From assembly GCA_943330755.2 (NCBI GenBank), contig CALQIY020000004.1:1-45227 (forward strand): 45,227 nt of DNA, written 5' to 3'. Position numbers and translations under genes: made by a program. Of this stretch, positions 31,809 through 39,765 are shown piece by piece (positions within the stretch are counted from its first letter, which is position 1; each line of letters begins with the position of its first letter). This DNA is from Opitutus sp. GAS368 (GTDB taxonomy: Bacteria; Verrucomicrobiota; Verrucomicrobiia; Opitutales; UBA953). The notes beneath the pieces were generated by a model. That model ran no database searches and was not told where the DNA came from. It was given only the letters and a program-made list of their open reading frames with translations.

Positions 31809-32918
31809 TCAGCGCAGCGCGCGGAGGGCTTGCGCCTGGGCCGCGATGGCCGTGCCGATGAGCTCATCGGTGCGGCGCATCGCTTCCGGCAGCGGCAGGT
31901 CCGCCGGCTTGATGGCGATGAGCAGGTCGAAGCAAGCGCGGAGCCCGGGGGCGTCCGTGACGCTGCCCGCTATCCCGACGACTTTCTTGCCGAGGCCTTT
32001 CGCGAGCTTGGCGACGCCGATCGGCCCTTTGCCTTGCAGGCTTTGTTCGTCGAGTCGGCCTTCGCCGGTGAAGACGAGGTCCGCTTGGTGGATCCGTCCG
32101 GCAAGGCCCACCTGCGCGGCGACGAGCTCGAAGCCGCTGGTCAATTTCCCGTCCGCGAAGGCCAGCAACCCGAAGCCGAGGCCGCCGGCCGCCCCGGCGC
32201 CTGGTTGCTCCTGATGGTCCGCGCCCGTGGCCGTGGCCGCCAACTGCGCCAGATGCGCGAGCCGCGCCTCGAACCACGCGAAGTCTTGCACGCCCTTTTG
32301 CGGTCCGTAGACGCGCGTGGCGCCGCGCGGCCCGAGCAAGGGGTTGTCGACGTCGCAAGCGACCAGGATTTCGGGCAGGGCGTGCGGCGGGCGTTCGATG
32401 CGCACGGCTTCCAGGACCGAGTCGAGCGTGGGTTGGAAGGCGGATCCATCCGCGCGGAAGAAGCGCCAGCCCAACGCCACGGCGACGCCAAGGCCCCCGT
32501 CGTTGGTGGCGCTGCCGCCGATGCCGAGGATGACCTTGCGCGCGCCGCTGGCCATGGCCGCCAGCAACAGCTCGCCGGTGCCGAAGGTCGACGCCTGCTT
32601 GGGCTGAAGGGGAAGGTCCTGCACCAAGGCCAGGCCGCTGGCCGCGCTCATTTCGAGGATGGCGACCTGCGTGTCGGGTACCCAGCCGTACCGGGCGAGC
32701 CGCGGGCGGGCTTGGGCGTCGAGAACCGTCGTTTCCCGCCAGACGCCGGCCAGTGCCGCCACCATCGCCTCCGTGGTTCCTTCGCCCCCATCGGCCATCG
32801 GGCAGGCATCAAAAACCGCCCCCGGGAAGACCTTTTCAAGGGCCTTTTCGCAGCTCCGCGCCACGCCTTGGGCCGATAGGGCGCCCTTGAACTTGTCGCT
32901 GGCCAGAAGGATACGCAT
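31809..32918 (-). CDS. Glycerate kinase (GarK/GlxK type)
   Basis: The 369-residue cytoplasmic enzyme phosphorylates D-glycerate with ATP, giving 2-phosphoglycerate. It shows the type II glycerate kinase pattern: MRILLASDKFKGALSA, CPMADGGEGTTEAMV, ILGIGGSATNDGGLG (about residues 130-144), GAAGGLGFGLLAF, and FTGEGRLDEQSLQGKGPIGV. Length is normal. It interrupts the DUF1549/DUF1501 clusters on the opposite strand, with its stop directly abutting that of the DUF1501 gene and no room for a separate terminator. It may serve sugar-acid catabolism, but no other pathway gene is nearby. Confidence 0.93.
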   Translation of the reverse strand: MRILLASDKFKGALSAQGVARSCEKALEKVFPGAVFDACPMADGGEGTTEAMVAALAGVWRETTVLDAQARPRLARYGWVPDTQVAILEMSAASGLALVQDLPLQPKQASTFGTGELLLAAMASGARKVILGIGGSATNDGGLGVAVALGWRFFRADGSAFQPTLDSVLEAVRIERPPHALPEILVACDVDNPLLGPRGATRVYGPQKGVQDFAWFEARLAHLAQLAATATGADHQEQPGAGAAGGLGFGLLAFADGKLTSGFELVAAQVGLAGRIHQADLVFTGEGRLDEQSLQGKGPIGVAKLAKGLGKKVVGIAGSVTDAPGLRACFDLLIAIKPADLPLPEAMRRTDELIGTAIAAQAQALRALR

Positions 32919-33102
32919 CGGCGGCTTCTTTTAGCATCATTTGTCCGGGCGGGGAAGGGGATTCCGCCTTTTGGGTGACGGCAACCCATCCCTCTTGCAT
33001 CCCTTCCCGGAGCGTTTACCTTTTGAAGCGTTCCCCTTAACGGTCCCCCGCGGAACCTACCTACTCGGGGCGCTGTTTAATCCCTCATCCCTTTTCGCGC
33101 CC
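32919..33102. other. Divergent spacer between glycerate kinase and first tandem haem-protein gene
   Basis: The 184-nt spacer must hold promoters for both sides. CTAAAA (minus strand, near 32933) lies about 10 nt before the glycerate kinase ATG and could be a weak -10. On the other side TTGAAG (33022-33027) is a possible -35, without a convincing -10. Nothing else is recognised. Confidence 0.3.
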
Positions 33103-36100
33103 ATGAACGCCCTCCTTCCCCGCCTGCCCCTGCTTGTCGCCCTCGGGTGCGCCCACCTCGCCTGCGCGGCCGAGACCGCCCCGGAGCCGACCAAGGCCGG
33201 CCTCGAGTTCTTCGAGAAGAACGTCCGGCCGATCCTGGCCGAGCATTGCTACAAGTGCCACTCGATCACCGAGAGCGCTTCGAAGGGCGGATTGATCCTG
33301 GACTCCCGCGACGGCATGCTCAAGGGCGGCGATGAAGGGCCCGCGGTGGTGCCGGGCAACCCCGCGAAGTCCCTGTTGCTGCGCGCGATCACCTACACCG
33401 ACAACGAACTCCAGATGCCGCCCAAGAAGGCGGGCGGCAAGATCCCCGACGCCAAGATCAAGGTGCTGGAAGAATGGGTGAAGATGGGGGCACCGGCTCC
33501 CGTCGGTGCCGGCAACAAGTTGACGGGGCTTTCGCAGAAAGCCCGGGAGCACTGGGCCTACAGGCCGGTCGTGAAGCCGGCGGTGCCGGAGGTGAAGAAC
33601 AAGCTCTGGGTGCACAACCCGATCGACGCGTTCGTCCTCGCCAAGCTCGAATCGGCCGGCCTGCAGCCCAACCCCGCGACCAATCCGGAGTCGCTCCTGC
33701 GCCGCATCCATTATGATTTGGTCGGCCTCCCGCCCGCGGCCGAGAAGGTCTACAGCTTCAGCTCCCAATATGCCGTCGCCGTCACGGCGGATGCCGCCAG
33801 CGTCCAGCGTGGTCAACCGGCCAAGGCCGTCGACGCCCTCATCGCCAAGGAAGTGGATGAGCTGCTCGCTTCGCCGCATTACGGCGAACGCTGGGCCCGC
33901 CATTGGCTCGATACCGCCCGCTACTCCGACACGCGCGGTTTGGCGGTCGACCAAGGCAATTCGCTCTTCGAGGACTACCGCTACGCCTACGCCTGGACGT
34001 TCCGTAATTACGTCATCGACGCCATGAATGCGGATAAGCCTTACGACCAGTTCATCGTCGAACAGCTGGCCGCGGATCGCCTGCCTGACCTGAAGAAGGA
34101 AGACCCCCGCCTCGCGGCGCTCGGCTTCATCACCGTGGGCAAGCGCTTCGACAACAAGGACGACACCATCGACGAGCGCATCGACACCACGACCAAGGCT
34201 TTCCTGGGTCTCACGGTCGCCTGCGCGCGTTGCCATGACCATAAGTTCGACCCGATTCCCGCCGCCGACTACTACTCGCTCCACGGCATCTTCGCCTCGA
34301 CGATCGAGCCGCTGCAGCGCCCCGTCATCACTTCGCCCGACGCCGCCGTCCAGCGCGCCGACTTCGAGAAGCGCCTCAAGGCGCTCCAAGAGGAGAGCGC
34401 CGCCGGCTTCTACGAGTATATCCGCGAAATGCGCGCCCGTTACAACCGCGAGATGGCCGGGCGCCTCGTCGCCACGACCTTCAAGCGGGGCTCCGCCGAA
34501 TGGGGCGACGTCAACGAGCGCTACAAGCTGGAGACCCCCTTGCCCGACTTCGAGCCGATGCGGGTGCAGATCGACTCGCCCATCACCGGTCCCTTCGCCC
34601 GTTGCGCCGCGATCCCCGTGGCCGATTTCGCCGAACGCGCCCCGGCGGTCATCGCGGCCGCCCTCGCCGACAAGAAATATCCGGTGAACCCGCTGATCGC
34701 GGCCGCCCTCCGCGACCTCAAGCCCAAGACGATCGACGACGTCGCGTTGGCTTACCAGAAGGTCTACAACGACGCCAAGGACTCGATCCTCGCGCACGTC
34801 GCGCGCTGCGCCAAGCCCGGCCACAGCAGCAAGGAGACGTCGCCCGCCGTCGCCCAACTGGCCAACTACCCCTGGCCCGTGCCGGACGTCGAGAGCATCT
34901 TGGACAACGAGGAGCTCATCGCGATGTTCAACTCCCGCAAGTTCTGCAACGATTGGCAGAATCGCCCCATCTACGGTGGGCAGAACAACCGCGCGCCCGC
35001 GCGCCATTTCCGTTTCACGCAGATCAACGAGCTGCGCCTGACGCACCCGGGCGTGCCGCGGGAAGCCATGGCGGTGGCCGACGCGGACAATCCGCGCGAC
35101 AGCTACGTCTACCTGCGCGGGGACAGGAACAAGCGCGGCCCCGTCGTTCCCCGGCAGTTCCTCGACATCCTCACGACCGCCCCACGCAAGCCTTTCACCG
35201 AGGGCAGCGGTCGCTTGGAGTTGGCGAAGTCCATCGCGAGCAAGGACAACCCCTTGACCGCCCGGGTCGCCATGAATCGCGTTTGGCTCAAGCACTTCGG
35301 CGAAGGCTTCGTCTCCACGCCCGATGACTTCGGCAACATGTCCGAGAAACCCTCGCATCCCGAACTGCTCGATTGGCTCGCCAGCGAATTCACGGAGAAC
35401 GGCTGGTCGCTCAAGCGGATGCACCGTCTCATCCTCACCAGCGCCACCTACCGCTTGGACTCCAATCCCAACGTGAACCCGCTCGTCGTGCGGAAAGGCC
35501 CCGTCGACCCGTTGAAGCTCGACGCCGGCAATCGGCTCCTGTGGCGCGCCAACCTCCACCGCCTCGATTTCGAAGCCATCCGCGATTCGATGCTGAAGCT
35601 GACCGGCAAGTTGAGCCCCGTCGTCGGCGGCCAGCCGGCCAACATCACCGATGAGCCTTACTCCTACCGGCGCAGCATTTATGGTTACGTGGACCGCTTG
35701 CGCCTGAGCGACACGCTTTCGCAGTTCGACTACGCCGATCCGGACATGACGAATTCCAAGCGTGGTTCGACCATCGTGCCCCAGCAGGCCTTGTTCTTCA
35801 TGAACAACCCGCTCTCGGTGGAAGTGGCCCGCGCGGTCGCCGCCCGGCCGGAAGTGGTCAAGGCGATGTCCGAAGATTCCCGCATCAACGCCATGTTCTT
35901 GGCGCTGTTCCAGCGTCGCGCGACCCCCAGTGAGATCCGCTGGGCCAATGACTTCCTTTCCAAGCAGCGCACGCTGACCAACGAAGCGAAGCGGGCGGTC
36001 GCCTCGGGGAAGGCGGCCCCGACTCCGCCTGGGGCGACCCCAGCCAAGGGGACCAAGACGGCCGCCAAAGATGGTAAGACGACCGACACCAAGGGTAAGT

Positions 36101-36333
36101 CCGCCACGGCGGTTGCCCCGAAGGCGAGCCCGGCGGCCAAGACCGGGGTGGCGATGAAGGAGGGTGCGTCGATGATGGAGGGGGGCGGCATGATGATGGA
36201 GGCCAAGACCAGCGGTGGCGCCGAAGGCGTCCTGCAGAATGTCGGTGAAATGGTTTCGCGTAACCCATTGACCCCGATTGAGTTACTGGCTCACGCCCTG
36301 CTTCTTTCCAACGAGTTTGTTTACGTGAATTAG
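33103..36333 (+). CDS. DUF1549/DUF1553 protein with planctomycete cytochrome c domain, tandem copy 1
   Basis: The 1076-residue product has a signal peptide (MNALLPRLPLLVALGCAHLA), a PSCyt1 domain with CYKCH (Cys49, Cys52, His53), DUF1549 with the haem motif CARCH (Cys374, Cys377, His378) in CARCHDHKFDPI, and DUF1553 with NRVWLKHFGEGFVSTPDDFG and RRSIYGYVDRLRL. Before the final helix it has a low-complexity insertion (about 963-1038) rich in Lys, Ala, Pro and Thr, ending in a Met-rich run (GASMMEGGGMMMEAK). It is homologous along its whole length to the next gene. It should be a periplasmic or surface haem protein of unknown role. A strong terminator follows, so copy 2 has its own promoter. 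Confidence 0.88.
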   Translation: MNALLPRLPLLVALGCAHLACAAETAPEPTKAGLEFFEKNVRPILAEHCYKCHSITESASKGGLILDSRDGMLKGGDEGPAVVPGNPAKSLLLRAITYTDNELQMPPKKAGGKIPDAKIKVLEEWVKMGAPAPVGAGNKLTGLSQKAREHWAYRPVVKPAVPEVKNKLWVHNPIDAFVLAKLESAGLQPNPATNPESLLRRIHYDLVGLPPAAEKVYSFSSQYAVAVTADAASVQRGQPAKAVDALIAKEVDELLASPHYGERWARHWLDTARYSDTRGLAVDQGNSLFEDYRYAYAWTFRNYVIDAMNADKPYDQFIVEQLAADRLPDLKKEDPRLAALGFITVGKRFDNKDDTIDERIDTTTKAFLGLTVACARCHDHKFDPIPAADYYSLHGIFASTIEPLQRPVITSPDAAVQRADFEKRLKALQEESAAGFYEYIREMRARYNREMAGRLVATTFKRGSAEWGDVNERYKLETPLPDFEPMRVQIDSPITGPFARCAAIPVADFAERAPAVIAAALADKKYPVNPLIAAALRDLKPKTIDDVALAYQKVYNDAKDSILAHVARCAKPGHSSKETSPAVAQLANYPWPVPDVESILDNEELIAMFNSRKFCNDWQNRPIYGGQNNRAPARHFRFTQINELRLTHPGVPREAMAVADADNPRDSYVYLRGDRNKRGPVVPRQFLDILTTAPRKPFTEGSGRLELAKSIASKDNPLTARVAMNRVWLKHFGEGFVSTPDDFGNMSEKPSHPELLDWLASEFTENGWSLKRMHRLILTSATYRLDSNPNVNPLVVRKGPVDPLKLDAGNRLLWRANLHRLDFEAIRDSMLKLTGKLSPVVGGQPANITDEPYSYRRSIYGYVDRLRLSDTLSQFDYADPDMTNSKRGSTIVPQQALFFMNNPLSVEVARAVAARPEVVKAMSEDSRINAMFLALFQRRATPSEIRWANDFLSKQRTLTNEAKRAVASGKAAPTPPGATPAKGTKTAAKDGKTTDTKGKSATAVAPKASPAAKTGVAMKEGASMMEGGGMMMEAKTSGGAEGVLQNVGEMVSRNPLTPIELLAHALLLSNEFVYVN

Positions 36334-36357
36334 GCGCTCCAGCCCGATTCGTTTTGG

Positions 36358-36394
36358 CAGGCCAGGGTTCGCTCGGACCCTGGCCTGTTTTTTT
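36358..36394 (+). terminator. Rho-independent terminator between the tandem haem-protein genes
   Basis: CAGGCCAGGGT (36358-36368) and ACCCTGGCCTG (36377-36387) form a perfect 11-bp stem with an 8-nt loop, followed by seven T. Confidence 0.93.
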
Positions 36395-36452
36395 CCGTCC
36401 AATCATTAGGGCAAATCTACCGCTTGCACTCTCTGGCGGGTGGTAGAGAATT

Positions 36453-36464
36453 ATTACTAGTAAT
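36453..36464. promoter_or_regulatory. 12-bp palindrome upstream of tandem copy 2
   Basis: ATTACTAGTAAT is a perfect palindrome in an AT-rich patch about 80 nt before the start at 36542. A TTGCAC hexamer (36424-36429) upstream may be a -35, but no -10 is well spaced. A regulatory role is a guess. Confidence 0.3.
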
Positions 36465-36541
36465 CCCCCTCTGATAGCTCCCTAGGCTTTTCCCCCAAGC
36501 TTATGCGGCCGAGCCCACCTCTGTTGTCACTTCCCTTTTCT

Positions 36542-39500
36542 ATGCGTCGGACCCAACCACATTTCCCTTTGGCCCTCCTGATCGGTCTTCTCGTGGCATC
36601 GAGCGCCTCGGCGCAGGAGATGCAGGAGATGGCGATGAAGGCCGCCGCGCCCACCCCCGCCAAGGTCGAGGAGAAGATGGATCCGGCGGGCCTGGAGTTC
36701 TTCGAGAAGAACGTGCGTCCGATCCTGTCCGAGCGTTGCTACAAGTGCCACTCCGCCGCGGAGAGTTCTTCGAAGGGCGGGCTGGTGCTGGATTCGCGCG
36801 CCGCGATGCTCGAAGGCGGCGACCAAGGTCCCGCGGTCGTCCCGAACAACCTGAAGAAGTCCTTGCTGATCCTCTCGGTCCACCAGACCGACCCGGAACT
36901 TTCGATGCCGCCGCGCAACAAGGGTGGCCCCAAGCTCAGCGACGAACAGATCAAGACCTTGGAGAAGTGGGTGATGATGGGCGCCCCGGCCCCGGTGGGT
37001 TCCGGCGCGGTCAAGCTCACCGGCCTCTCGCAGAAGGCGCGTGACCACTGGGCGTTCAAGCCGGTCGTCGCTCCGGAAATCCCCTCCGTCCGCAACCAAG
37101 CCTGGGCGCAGAACGAGATCGATGTCTTCGTCATGCAGAAGCTGGAGCAGAACGGCCTGAAGCCCAATCCCGCCACGGACGGCGATTCCTTGCTGCGCCG
37201 CCTGACCTACGACCTGCACGGCATGCCGCCCACCCCGGCGGAATCCGATGCCTTCGCCCGCGAGTATGACGCCGCGGTCGCCCGCGATGTCTTCGCCATG
37301 CGCAACGGCCAGCCCGCCCGCGCCGCTTCCGTGGTGGTGGAGCGCGTCGTCGACCGTCTGCTGGCTTCGCCGCGTTACGGCGAGCGCTGGGCCCGCCACT
37401 GGCTCGATACCGCCCGCTATTCCGACACGCGCGGCAACCGCCGGGACATCGAAGGCGAACGCTTCCCCAGCGCCTGGACTTACCGCGACTACGTCATCGA
37501 GGCCCTGAACAGCGACAAGCCGTACGACCAGTTCATCATCGAGCAGCTCGCGGCCGACCGCCTGCCGGACCTCGCCAAGGACGACCCGCGCCTGGCGGCG
37601 CTCGGTTTCATCACCGTCGGCAAGCGCTTCGACAACAACGACGACACCATCGACGAGCGCATCGACACGACCACGAAGGCTTTCTTGGGCCTGACGGTCT
37701 CGTGCGCGCGTTGCCATGACCATAAGTTCGATCCGATCCCCGCGGCCGACTATTACTCCCTGCACGGCATCTTCGCTTCGACGACCGAGCCGATGCAGGA
37801 GCCGGTGATCCGCGGCACGCGCATCGGCAACGCGGCCGAGCGCGCCGACTACGACAAGAAGATGCGCGAGCTCGTGGAGTCGAATACCCGTGGATACTAC
37901 CGTTACATCGCGGCCCAGCTGGCCATCCTGCACAAGGATTTCGCGGGGCGGGCCTTGTTCCAGATGGCCGGGCAGCGTTCGGAAAAGGGCTTCGATATCC
38001 AGAAGCAGTACAAGTTCGAGCCCGTGCGGGAAGTCGATGGCTCCATCAACATCGCGACCAACTCGCCGATCACCGGTCCGTTGGCCCGCCTGCGTCGTCT
38101 GACGGACGCCGAGTTCGCCGCCCGCGCCCCGGAAGTCCTCGCCGCCGCCCTCACGGACAAGAAGAGCCCGGTCAATCCGCTGGTCGTCGAAGCCCTCGCC
38201 AACCTCAAGCCGAAGACCCTCGATGACGTCGCCTTGGCCTATCAGGCCATGTTCCAGAAGCATCACGCCCGCATCATCGCCCATATCGGCCTGCGCGGCG
38301 TGCCGGGCGGCGCCGGCGATCGGGATGACAAGGCCCTCGCCCAGTTGGCCGCTTGGCCGTGGCCCCTGCCGAATTACGAGGAGGTCGCCTCCGTGCCGCT
38401 CGTGACCGTGCTGATCTCGACGCGCAGTTTCTGTGAGCCGTGGCAATCCGCGCCGAGCTTCCGCAACGGCAACATCCCCCCCAAGTACTTCCGCTTCGAC
38501 GCCATCAATCAACTCGAGCTGACGCACCCCGGCGGCCCCGGTACGGCGATGGTCGTCGCCGATAGCGAGCGCCCGAAGAACACCAACGTCTTCCTCCGCG
38601 GCGATCGCAACAAGCAGGGCCCCGTGGCCCCTCGCCAGTTCCTGGAGATCCTCGCCGGCCCCGACCGCCAGCCCTTCTTCGATGGCAGCGGCCGCCGCGA
38701 ACTCGCCGTGGCCATCGCCAGCCGCACCAACCCGCTGACCGCCCGCGTGCTCGTGAACCGCGTCTGGATGCACCACTTCGGCGCGGGGATCGTGTCTTCG
38801 CCGGACGACTTCGGCAACATGGCCGAGAAGCCTTCCCACCCCGAACTCCTGGATTGGCTGTCCGCCAACTTCATCGATGCCGGCTGGTCGCTCAAGAAGC
38901 TCCACCGCAAGATCCTCACCTCGCAGACCTATCGGCAGTCCGCCAACCCGCTGCTCAACCCGCTGGTCGCCCAGAAGGGCGAAATCGACCCCATGAAGGT
39001 CGATGCCGGCAACAAGTTCCTGTGGCGCTCCAACCTCCGTCGCCTCGACTTCGAGTGCATCCGCGACGCCATGATCATGCTCACGGGCAAGATGGACCTC
39101 TCCGTCGGTGGGCGCCCCGTCAACATCACCGAAGAGCCGATCAGCTACCGCCGCAGCATCTACGGTTACATCGACCGCGACCGCCTCAGCGACCTGCAGT
39201 CGCAGTTCGACTTCGCCGACCCGTCGATGGCCAACTCGAAGCGCAATTCCACCATCGTGCCCCAGCAGGCGTTGTTCTTCATGAACAACCCGCTGTCGGT
39301 CGAGGTGGCGCGCGCGGTCGCCTCCCGCCCCGAATTCCTCAGCGCCTCCAGCGATGAAGGGCGCATCGCGGTCCTTTACCGCGTGATGTTCCAGCGCGTG
39401 CCCAAGCCGGAGGAAGTCCGTCTCGCCAAGGATTTCGTCAAGAAGGTCGCCGGCTACATCGATGAGCCGCCGCCCTCCGCGAAGCCGAAGACCCCCGTGG

Positions 39501-39724
39501 CCGCCAAGAAGGTCACCAAGGAAGAGGCGCGGGCCATGATGAACAAGCCCCTCGTGCCCTCCACCCAGGCTCCGGGCCAAGCGGCCACCAACGGGGCGAC
39601 CGCCATCGCCGGCGGCGTCATCGTCAATCTCGGCGAGAAAATCTCCCGTAAGACCCCCAGCTCCCCCTGGGAGATGCTGGCCCAGGCCATGATTTGCTCG
39701 AACGAGTTCGTTTACCTCGACTAA
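36542..39724 (+). CDS. DUF1549/DUF1553 protein with planctomycete cytochrome c domain, tandem copy 2
   Basis: The 1060-residue product has a signal peptide (MRRTQPHFPLALLIGLLVAS), a short Met-rich start to the mature chain (QEMQEMAMKA), PSCyt1 with CYKCH (Cys66, Cys69, His70), DUF1549 with CARCH (Cys388, Cys391, His392), and DUF1553 with NRVWMHHFGAGIVSSPDDFG and RRSIYGYIDRDRL. Between the last two helices it carries a linker different in composition from copy 1 (AKPKTPVAAKKVTKEEAR...). Long stretches match copy 1 nearly word for word, which shows a tandem duplication. A second ATG (36503) would add 13 residues before the signal. The DUF1501 gene begins 41 nt downstream with no terminator, so they are probably cotranscribed. 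Confidence 0.88.
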   Translation: MRRTQPHFPLALLIGLLVASSASAQEMQEMAMKAAAPTPAKVEEKMDPAGLEFFEKNVRPILSERCYKCHSAAESSSKGGLVLDSRAAMLEGGDQGPAVVPNNLKKSLLILSVHQTDPELSMPPRNKGGPKLSDEQIKTLEKWVMMGAPAPVGSGAVKLTGLSQKARDHWAFKPVVAPEIPSVRNQAWAQNEIDVFVMQKLEQNGLKPNPATDGDSLLRRLTYDLHGMPPTPAESDAFAREYDAAVARDVFAMRNGQPARAASVVVERVVDRLLASPRYGERWARHWLDTARYSDTRGNRRDIEGERFPSAWTYRDYVIEALNSDKPYDQFIIEQLAADRLPDLAKDDPRLAALGFITVGKRFDNNDDTIDERIDTTTKAFLGLTVSCARCHDHKFDPIPAADYYSLHGIFASTTEPMQEPVIRGTRIGNAAERADYDKKMRELVESNTRGYYRYIAAQLAILHKDFAGRALFQMAGQRSEKGFDIQKQYKFEPVREVDGSINIATNSPITGPLARLRRLTDAEFAARAPEVLAAALTDKKSPVNPLVVEALANLKPKTLDDVALAYQAMFQKHHARIIAHIGLRGVPGGAGDRDDKALAQLAAWPWPLPNYEEVASVPLVTVLISTRSFCEPWQSAPSFRNGNIPPKYFRFDAINQLELTHPGGPGTAMVVADSERPKNTNVFLRGDRNKQGPVAPRQFLEILAGPDRQPFFDGSGRRELAVAIASRTNPLTARVLVNRVWMHHFGAGIVSSPDDFGNMAEKPSHPELLDWLSANFIDAGWSLKKLHRKILTSQTYRQSANPLLNPLVAQKGEIDPMKVDAGNKFLWRSNLRRLDFECIRDAMIMLTGKMDLSVGGRPVNITEEPISYRRSIYGYIDRDRLSDLQSQFDFADPSMANSKRNSTIVPQQALFFMNNPLSVEVARAVASRPEFLSASSDEGRIAVLYRVMFQRVPKPEEVRLAKDFVKKVAGYIDEPPPSAKPKTPVAAKKVTKEEARAMMNKPLVPSTQAPGQAATNGATAIAGGVIVNLGEKISRKTPSSPWEMLAQAMICSNEFVYLD

Positions 39725-39765
39725 CCCCCGCCACCTTTCATACTAAACATATAACCAAGCCCCCT

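Noticed and set aside
33085-35559. Long antisense open frame opposite the first tandem haem-protein gene
   Set aside because: Same reason: a composition-driven shadow of a well-supported gene.
36527-39580. Very long antisense open frame (about 1000 codons) opposite the second tandem haem-protein gene
   Set aside because: It mirrors a real gene in a GC-rich genome, where antisense frames stay open. Its translation is Val/Glu/Asp/Gly/Arg-rich with no recognisable domain or signal, and the sense strand carries clear haem and DUF motifs.
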